A program made the translations under genes and the position numbers. 64,000 nucleotides of DNA from Nipponacmea schrenckii (taxonomy: Eukaryota; Mollusca; Gastropoda; Lottiidae), in contig JAUJPP010000002.1 of NCBI GenBank assembly GCA_030562195.1, positions 1,860,001-1,924,000 on the forward strand, given 5' to 3'. The notes below the pieces were generated by a model that ran no database searches, had not been told where the DNA came from, and saw only the letters and a list, made by a program, of their open reading frames with translations. Shown here piece after piece: positions 11,701 to 20,700 of the stretch (positions are counted from its first letter, which is position 1; each line of letters starts with the position of its first letter).

Positions 11701-14700
11701 CCTTACGAATGGATGTCAGCAACAAATATGCACATAAATCTATACTCCAACCCTTTATGGCCATTTTCATATAATAAAAATTGGTCTTACCGTCACAACG
11801 ACCGTCCACTACCATTTTAAAAGTGTCCCTATCACGCCTGAATGCAGATTTCCATTGAAAATCAAAACGAGGCTCCACGTTATGTCAATGTTGTACAGTG
11901 AAATCATTTTCGAGTTTTGATGGCGTGTGTTAAAATGAATGTTTTAAAATGTATATTGGGTGGTCTGTGTGAAGGTAAGACCACATGCCTGATGCAATTT
12001 ACGTAGGCCTACATTTCTGGTACTTCTGAAGGCTCTTTACAAATATTCAAGATCAAAATCAACCCATGAAAATGCCGACTGTACTCTTCTAACTTCAAAA
12101 TTTTATGAAAATCGCAACAAGGCCTAGCCTAATTATATTTACCACGACGTGGTTTTTAGCCACTGCACTGAACGGCAACTGTCGTAATGAAGATAAAAAA
12201 AAAGAACCTATAGGCCTACTACGAATTTGAATCAGCAAAGGCCTCTTCCGATCAATTTTATTGTTGAGAGCCAATTTAAAAGAGTTTGTGAAAAGTTTTT
12301 GCCTACCATGTCGTATTTCCAAGACGGGGATCATCCTCTTCTTCCGTATCTGTGTCAAGTTCTGATGGATCGGAAGAATCCGACTGGGGGGAGTCTGAAA
12401 GCTTGGCAGTTTCGTCAGATATGGAGCGTTTTAATGGTTCGAATTGATATGGCTTAATTTCTAAAGACTCTATACCAGCTGATAAATCCTCCATTGCCCA
12501 CATATGATCAGAAATTAAAGCGCTAAACTCCCGAAGGTTATAATAATATTAGCTAGGCTTAGTTCTCCATTTGTTTTTATTTTAGTTGGGCATCTCTGAC
12601 GTCATGCGGTCACGTGATCGCCTAGCTCATTAACGTTCGACTCATGCTAAAGAAGCCTACTTTGAAAGCCTTTTTTTCTACTCTAAACGTTTTTTGAAAA
12701 AAAAAAATTTGTTGGAATTGATAGATATGTTAGTTTACTTTTAAAAATAAATGCTTTTGATCAAATTCAACGATTTTCATATTTCTTTTCACATATCCTT
12801 TAAAAGTAGATCTGTCTGCAATCTTGTAACCCATATATATTTATATATTAGAAACTACACTAAGAAACCACTTAAGGAAAAAAACATACAGTCTCTTAAT
12901 GTAGTTGGTTTAATCTGAAAGCATGTTATGTTTATAAAACTTTTAAAGATGAACAAAAAAACTGTTAGTTGATATATTTGGATTTCATGGTAATGAAATG
13001 AATGGATATTTTCGCCCTTCACTTCTACACTTTATGGGATAATGTAGATGGACAACACCATTGGAGTGCAATGAGAGAAATTTGCAACTCTTTTTGTAAT
13101 TTCCAACTGTCTAGGGATCTTTAATGTGCACAGACTGTAGCAAATGCGACCTTAGTTTATTGTCCCATCCAAACAACTAGATAATTTTTCCATGCCAGTC
13201 CCTCTTTTCAAACCAGTTTGAAAATTCAGCAAGTTCATCTCGACCTTTGTTGGGGTTGAACTCTTTAACTTCCAGGCAAGCATCTAACTCTGTGAGCCAC
13301 GGCTATTCACAAGCTGTGATTACACCTTTTGTTTCTTGGACGAATGAATGATTAACCCCCTAAAATGCTGAATCTGTTCCATTAAATATACAAAAAGTAA
13401 TTTTGTAAACAACTCTTTGATAGCTTAGAAAGCTGGCTTGCAGATTTTAATTTCATGGTCCTTTTTGGATCCATGAAACCTGGCAGCAACACTCATTGAG
13501 CATTGGAAAGAAATTGATTTATTGCTCCACTCTTTCCATGTATTGTGAGCAAGTATATAATTTGCCAAGCCATTATGACTTGACTGTGAGCCAATTAACA
13601 AGATATGTCTTGAAATATTTATCAAAGTTACAAAAAACAAATGGTAATTTTGAATATCAGACTTTCTTAAAAGTTTAAAACCAAACAAAATGAGTAAAAA
13701 TAAGATAACGTCCTCTACTAATGGATAAACCACAGTTAACAGTTACAACATTTACAAAACCCCTAACTATTATTCAGGTTTTACACTTTTTCAAAGGACT
13801 AGTCATATATTATAGAGATGGTATGCACACGCTTTTTTAAGATTCAAATTGATATTGGGCTTGAAAGGGATTATAAACAGGTTTTCTAAATTTTGTATGT
13901 ATTAAAACATTGATTTGCATCATTTTAATTTTCACACAGGTCTGTTGTTCCTGCAATTCCACTAAAACACTAAAAGTGACATCATTAAAGCAAAGGACCT
14001 AATGTGATAGTGCCAGAGCCACCGATACACATACAATTTTTTTTTAGAAAAACCTTCTTACTGTCCCTTTAATCTATGTTTTTATTCAGATGTAAGAAAA
14101 ACAGGAATTGTCCTACATGTATTGACTAGAGAATTAGATTTAAATCAATACATCTGACAAGACTTTCTTTTCAACTAGTATTTGCTAGGCATGGCCTTAT
14201 AATCTATATTTAGTCGACAGTTTCTTTGACAACAAGCTTCTTTCTAACAGTTAAAACAAGGCTGTTAATTCATTATTAGGTTTTATTATATATTAATGTC
14301 TGAGAAAAACAATCAAAAGTCGAGTAAACAATTTTCTAGAACTTCATCTGTATTCTTTGATAGTCACTGAAAGTCTTTTTATTCAACACATGTAAAATGG
14401 AAAAATGACTGCATTGTGCAATGTAACAATTTGCCTGAAAGTATGATTAGAAGTAGAGCAAGTCCATAGATAAGTTTGAGATAAGTTTACCCACAACTTA
14501 ACATCATTTGGCAATGATATTTATCTTCACTATTAAATATTAGATTTTCTATATTGCTCTGCAATTGATGTATTGAGCACTTATATTACAGTGGTATTTT
14601 CATATCGCTCTGAAATTGATGTATTGAGCAATTCTATTGGAGGGATATTTCTATATAAATTTACTATGGATCTATTGAGCATTATTAAAACAGTGGTATT

Positions 14701-17700
14701 TTTATATCGCTCTGAAATTGATGTATTGAGCACTACTTTGGGAGGGATATTTCTATATCACTTTACTATCGATCTATTGAGCAATATTATAACAGTGGTA
14801 TTTTTATATGGATCTTAAATTGATGTATTGACCACTGTTATAATATTGGTATTTCTATATCACTTTACTATCGATCTATTGAGCAATATTATAACAGTGG
14901 TATTTTTATATGGATCTTAAATTGATGTATTGACCACTGTTATAATATTGGTATTTCTATATCACTTTGCAATTGATGTATTGACCACTGTTATAATATT
15001 GGTATTTCTATATCGCTTTGCAATTGATGTATTGAGCACTGTTATAAAATGATATTTCTATATTTCGCTACAATTCATTTATTGAGCACAATTATGATAT
15101 TGGTATTTCTATATTGCTATGCAATTGATGTATTGACCACTGTTATAAAATTGATATTTCTATATCGCTCTGCAATTGATGTATTGAGCACTATTATAAA
15201 ATGGATATTTCTATATTGCTATGCAATTGATTTATTGAGCACTATTATAAAATGGATATTTCTATATTGCTATGCAATTGATGTATTGAGCACTGTTATA
15301 AAATTGATTTTTCTATTGCCCTACAATTCATGTATTGAGCAACTACAACTAGTTGAATTCATTTGAAATGCAAATAAAATTTTAGCTTGACTACACAAAA
15401 CTAATTTGGTGTAAAATAAATTGCTTATCAAATTTAACCTTGGCTACATGTGCGTGTTAAAGATACTTCTATTTTCAAAAATTGAAAATGAGTTGCCTAA
15501 AAGCAATGTCTTCAATGCCAAAAATTAAATGTCAGTTTCTCACAGAGAAAAGTTGAAACTACCCTGCCACATCACATTGATTATTCATGTGGAAAGTGAA
15601 AGTTTGAATCTTGGGTCTTCAGGGAATAAATGTCTCAAATTACCAGTGATAAATCTAGAACAATAATCATTATTAACTTTAATATTCAAACCAAAAAGTT
15701 CTGGAGACTGGAATAACAAATAACATCAATTACTGTCCAGACACTTTGGTTTCTAAATTGTAAACTTTCGTTTCATTTGTTTTAATACCTTTGATTTTTA
15801 AGTTAGCAACTTCAATTATGGTCCTTTTGACCTAACAAGTTTTAACCAATCAGATTTCTGACCTATCTAACTCTGCCCTTTTTAGTGTAAATTCTGGAAA
15901 TTTATGAAATAATAAATATAAAAATATTAACTTTTATATTTGCTTGAACCCAAAATATTCTAAAAAACAAAGGAAGACATTTTATGATATTTTTGAAACA
16001 TTTGCTTAAGGCACTGAAAAAATTCTATTTAGATATCAAATGCATTTGTAATTCTAATATCATCTTGTTGGATCAAAGGTCAGTGTTGAGAACTTTTAGT
16101 AATGTTGATGATCCAAGATGGCTACCATATCTATTTAATAAATGTCCCTGTGGCCTTAATAACATGACCATGTAGTGTTCAGAATTATCTGAAGGCGATG
16201 GTAGTGATATTTTTTCTACCGTTAAATGACAATGGTTATCTTCTTTCAACTAAGTCGCTAAGATCAGTGTGATTAATAATGTCTTACATCGGCTTTTCAC
16301 TTCTTAAAAGCTGAGACAAGAAAAATCCACGTATGTCAACAGTATTTTTGGTTCCACCACTATTTATTTGTGGATAAGATTTTTATATATCTTTCTCTTT
16401 CTCTTTTCTCTCTCTTTTCAAGATGAGAGCTTCATGGAAAATCAATTTATTTATTATATTTAGCTTGTAAATCTAGTCATTGCCACTAGAACATTCTAGC
16501 AGCCTGGATGTAAGAGGCTTTACACTTCAAGGTAGGTCGATGAAGAGATAAACAACTGGATTTTCTTCAGAGTAATGCTACATTCCACTCTACAAGTATA
16601 CCTTATAAACATTCAATCAGATTTAACATCTATTTGACTAGTTCCAATCATTCTAACTATTACACTTGTTGCTTTTTCTATTTTCATCTTAAATGTGTTG
16701 AAAAACATCATTATTATGTATACTATACTCCTATTTGACTTGTAAAATGTACAATAATTGTCTAATAATTCAGTTTGATCTTTCTAGCTTGATTAGATTC
16801 ATGAGAAATTTTTCTGTGTTCACTGTAGGTGTTGTGTCACATTATGTGTTAAGAAAAGAACGTCTAGTCGTTTAGACGGTACAATAAACCGAGCCCCATG
16901 TCCTACAGGCTGTGTAAAAACCCCTTGACAGTTGGAAATTGCAAAAAGTGAAGGGTTATGCCACTGTCCTGGCAAAATTCCCATCATTCCACACTGCATG
17001 ACGTAGCCCGTCTTCATTTACAGCATAACAGCAGACCATTAAGCAATGCAGAAAATTGAAATTGCACAAATGTGATTGATGAAATTTTTTCAAAATTCAG
17101 CCTGTTCTTCGTTAAGAAAGAGTGGAAAACAATTTTGTGCAGTTCTGATTTTATCAAAAAGACATTTAAGTGAGTGAAGCTCTAGAGTTTTTCCAAAAGA
17201 CATTGTCATGAATTGTAAATTAGGTTAACTCAAACAAAATCCACTCATAGTAAACTAATCAACATTTAATATCTAGCCCAATTATCAGATAATTAGTCAA
17301 GTATATCCTTACAAAAGATGTTTACAAAAATATTTTATGGGACAACTGAAACCCTGCACATTAAATACCTACAGTGGAGATGAAGCAAATAAACAGTTTT
17401 TTGTAAGATCAACTCACTCTTGTGTTAAACAATGTAATAATATCCTAAATACATTATGTAACTCTCTATTGATCATAATGTATATAATGTATATATTTTA
17501 TGCTTAAAATGGTTCCCTTCCATCAGTCCATACAATATGTTTGATCAGAGGTTAATAAGAGCACTGACGGATGGGATATACAGTCAATATTGAGAAAGTG
17601 AGGGAGTAGGAGAGACTAGGAGTGGAACCTTAACCAAAAGTTGAATATAGTATTCATTGACTTTTAATGCAGATATATATCAATTCTAGTATATGGATAA

Positions 17701-20700
17701 TCAATACAGTTGAAAATTAAACTAAATACACGAGGTACAAGTCTGTAAACAGTGCCAATATAATTCGCTTCTACTCTTTTTTTACAGTCTCATTTCTTTC
17801 ATATTCATGCATGTTTTTCAAATTTAGTAATAAAAGTGTAAAAACTACTATGTATTGCAAGATAATTGCCAAGTATCTCAACTAAAACTTTACCATCACT
17901 GTTTAAATCATTCAGTTGTTTTATGTGTTAGAAGCCACTTACATACTCTAGAAAATTTGCTTTGAGATGGTGCATGGGGAACATATTAGCAGCTTCAATG
18001 ATATAGGACTGAGCACAATTTCTATGTCATATCGCAGATATTGCTAACAAGATCATAATCTCATAGCAATAGATTGTACTACAGATGTAACATAGTTGTT
18101 TAGTAGACATGTATCAACAGATGTACAGGATGAGCATAGTACCTGACAATATACATGAACATATTAAACTATTATGAGGAAATAACACACACAAACTTAG
18201 TACACTATCTCTTTGTTGGATTACTAACATCAATTTTTCAAATTAAGTCTTCAAATCAAAATTAACCTCATTTCTTGGTTGAAATATTTTAGCCTTACCA
18301 AATTATTTTCTGACCAAGGACATTGTTAACCCATCATGTAATAGCTAGTATTTGTCAATGTTAGGAACACATGGTAACTAAAACAGTATCAAAGGATTGT
18401 AAACTTAAACTAGATTATAAACTAATTTGAAATGTTTATTAATTACCATATCTATTCATGTGAAGAGATAAATATTTTTGTTATGTTTCATAGAATATTT
18501 GTAGCAATCGAGGCAAACTTGTTTTGAGGAGTTTCTTTATAAAAAGATACTACACCCATTGGTAAAGATTTGATTGACTAACTAAATAAAAAAGAATTTT
18601 TGGGTCATATTGTTTTTATATAAAATAAGATTCTTAACAGATTATCCAGATTTTTTCTTTTAAAAAGCAAAATATATCCCTTAGAGCAAAATATTGTCCC
18701 TTATAGCAAAATATTGTCCTGTATAGCAAAATAATGTCCCTTCTTGCAAAATATTGTCCCTTATAGCCAAATATTGTCCCTTATTGCAAAATATTGTCCA
18801 GTCCCTTATGCAAAATATTGTCCAGTCCCTTATGCAAAATTTTGTCCCTTATACCAAAATATTGTCCTGATAAAATTGTGGCAACATAAACATGATAGGG
18901 GTTAGAATTAATCCTATGACTTCAATGCTGTTAATTAACCCTCTTGTTCTGGCTTCCATGGAAAAGCCATAACTGTAAGAAATGTAATCTGGAAGTAATG
19001 ATTAGCTTGCTAATATAATACAGCTTTCTAAATAAGCTGTAGGATAAGAAGAGTAAATTTAATTGAAACAGGAGTGAACTCTGAACTAGTCACTCATAGA
19101 AATCATTAATATCTGTTAAGGCTGAATGTATATATTAATACATGGACTGGAAATAATAGCCACTGTAATATGATGTTGAGTATATGAACTGTATAAACTT
19201 CAGTCCTCTATGACGTCAATCACCATTTTCTTAATGGCATTAAAACTTCCTCCTCATATATACTAGTACTATTTAATGATTGAAAATAAATGGAAATACC
19301 ATAATGATTTTACCAGCTTAATCTTCTTAACAGAACTACTATGTCACAGTTAATCTCATTATACTCCATCTTTTTTCATCAACTGTAACCGAATCATTAC
19401 CTTGTATGTACTTATGACTCCCAACAATTTTCTTACATTCTTTCCAAAAAAAGACTGATTAGGGCATTATTTTTACATTAATCTAGATTTTTATAAGTAT
19501 GTTGATTAATGACATTTTATTAAATCCAACTGCAAAGTAGAAAAATCTCATTTCTCAGATATAATAGGTCTTAGAATGAACATAAAATTTTAAACTTGGC
19601 CAATAAGGGCTCTATTCATCAGCAAATATACCTACTGCCATAAATAACATAAAAAAATAAATATCCAAAACTAATATATAATATAATATATTATACTCAT
19701 ATTGACCATTTTGAGAACTAAAATTTTATGTTCATGCTCAGACACATTATCCCTTAAGTAGACCTTAAGAATCAAAATTACCTATTATAATACTGAATTT
19801 AACCGGAAGGTAGATAAGGTTTTTAGTAGCCAGTGTAATGGAACATAATGCAAGAATACAACATCATCTTTGATAATAAAATATTTTCAAGACTGCATAA
19901 GAAGAAAGATAAGAAACTGCCATATTTTGCAAGGATAACAACTTGATAGATACATTCCACCATGTCCTTGTCCAGGGTAGACTTGAATTATGAAGAAATA
20001 TCAGGATATAAAGGATATATCTTGAATGATAATAATTTCTGCATTTGAATGTAGATAATTATAATAGTTTTATACAATTAATAATCGATATGAAACAAAC
20101 ATATTGATATATTCTCATCATTGAAATACATGTATTCTTATGTTAAAAGGGTAAATTTATCATCTTTTTCTTTATATTTTGCCAGCTGATAAAGAGTTCA
20201 ATAGAGGCTACCCATAGAATACTTTGCAATGACAATTTTATGTCGCATCCAATTGCAAGACACTTTGACAAAGTCTACCAGCATGTTGAATACAGAATCT
20301 ATTTTAATAAACTTTATCAGCGTTGCACATTCTATCATTTTTGTGTGAAAAGACACTAGCATGCTTATCTACAGGTAAAAGGTTAGATCTTCTTTGGAAT
20401 CAGACATTACAATCCTTGTATGCAACAAGCTGTTCAAATCCCACGACAGTAGAAATGTTGAATACAGAATCGATTTTGAAAAAATTAATCAGCGTTGCAC
20501 ATTCTATCATTTTTGTGTGAAAAGACACTATTAGGCTGCAGGTCAAAGGTTAGATCTATTTTGGAATCAGATATTACAGTCCTTGTATGCTACAAGCTGT
20601 TCAAATCCCACGACAGTAGAACATCAGAAAGGATGAAAAGCCAATGTTCTTGAAAATAATCAATTGTTGTAAACAGGTTTCCTTGACCCAAACAGCAGCA

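Larger units (their letters stand above)
10824..12799 (+). mobile_element. Kolobok-like THAP transposon, 1976 bp, TTAA target duplication
   Basis: Bounded by TTAA at 10820-10823 and 12800-12803. Terminal inverted repeats start AGGATATGTGAAGAGAT on the left and AGGATATGTGAAAAGAA (reverse complement) on the right. An inner inverted pair, ATGACGTCAGAGATGCCCAA, lies at about 11007-11027 and 12585-12605. Inside are a THAP-domain exon (+) and an opposite-strand acidic exon (-). TTAA duplication plus a THAP domain is the signature of the Kolobok superfamily; this is family knowledge and the assignment is inferred. At 2 kb with no DDE catalytic region recognised, it is probably non-autonomous or internally deleted. 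It sits in PDE3 intron 1. Confidence 0.75.

Noticed and set aside
11648..11878. Minus-strand 76-codon frame (EPRFDFQWKSAFRRDRD) as a second exon of the element's minus-strand gene
   Set aside because: It has a possible donor (GGT/GTAAGA-type) but lacks the cysteines expected after RLGNTTW and no phase-compatible acceptor was seen; left unassigned.
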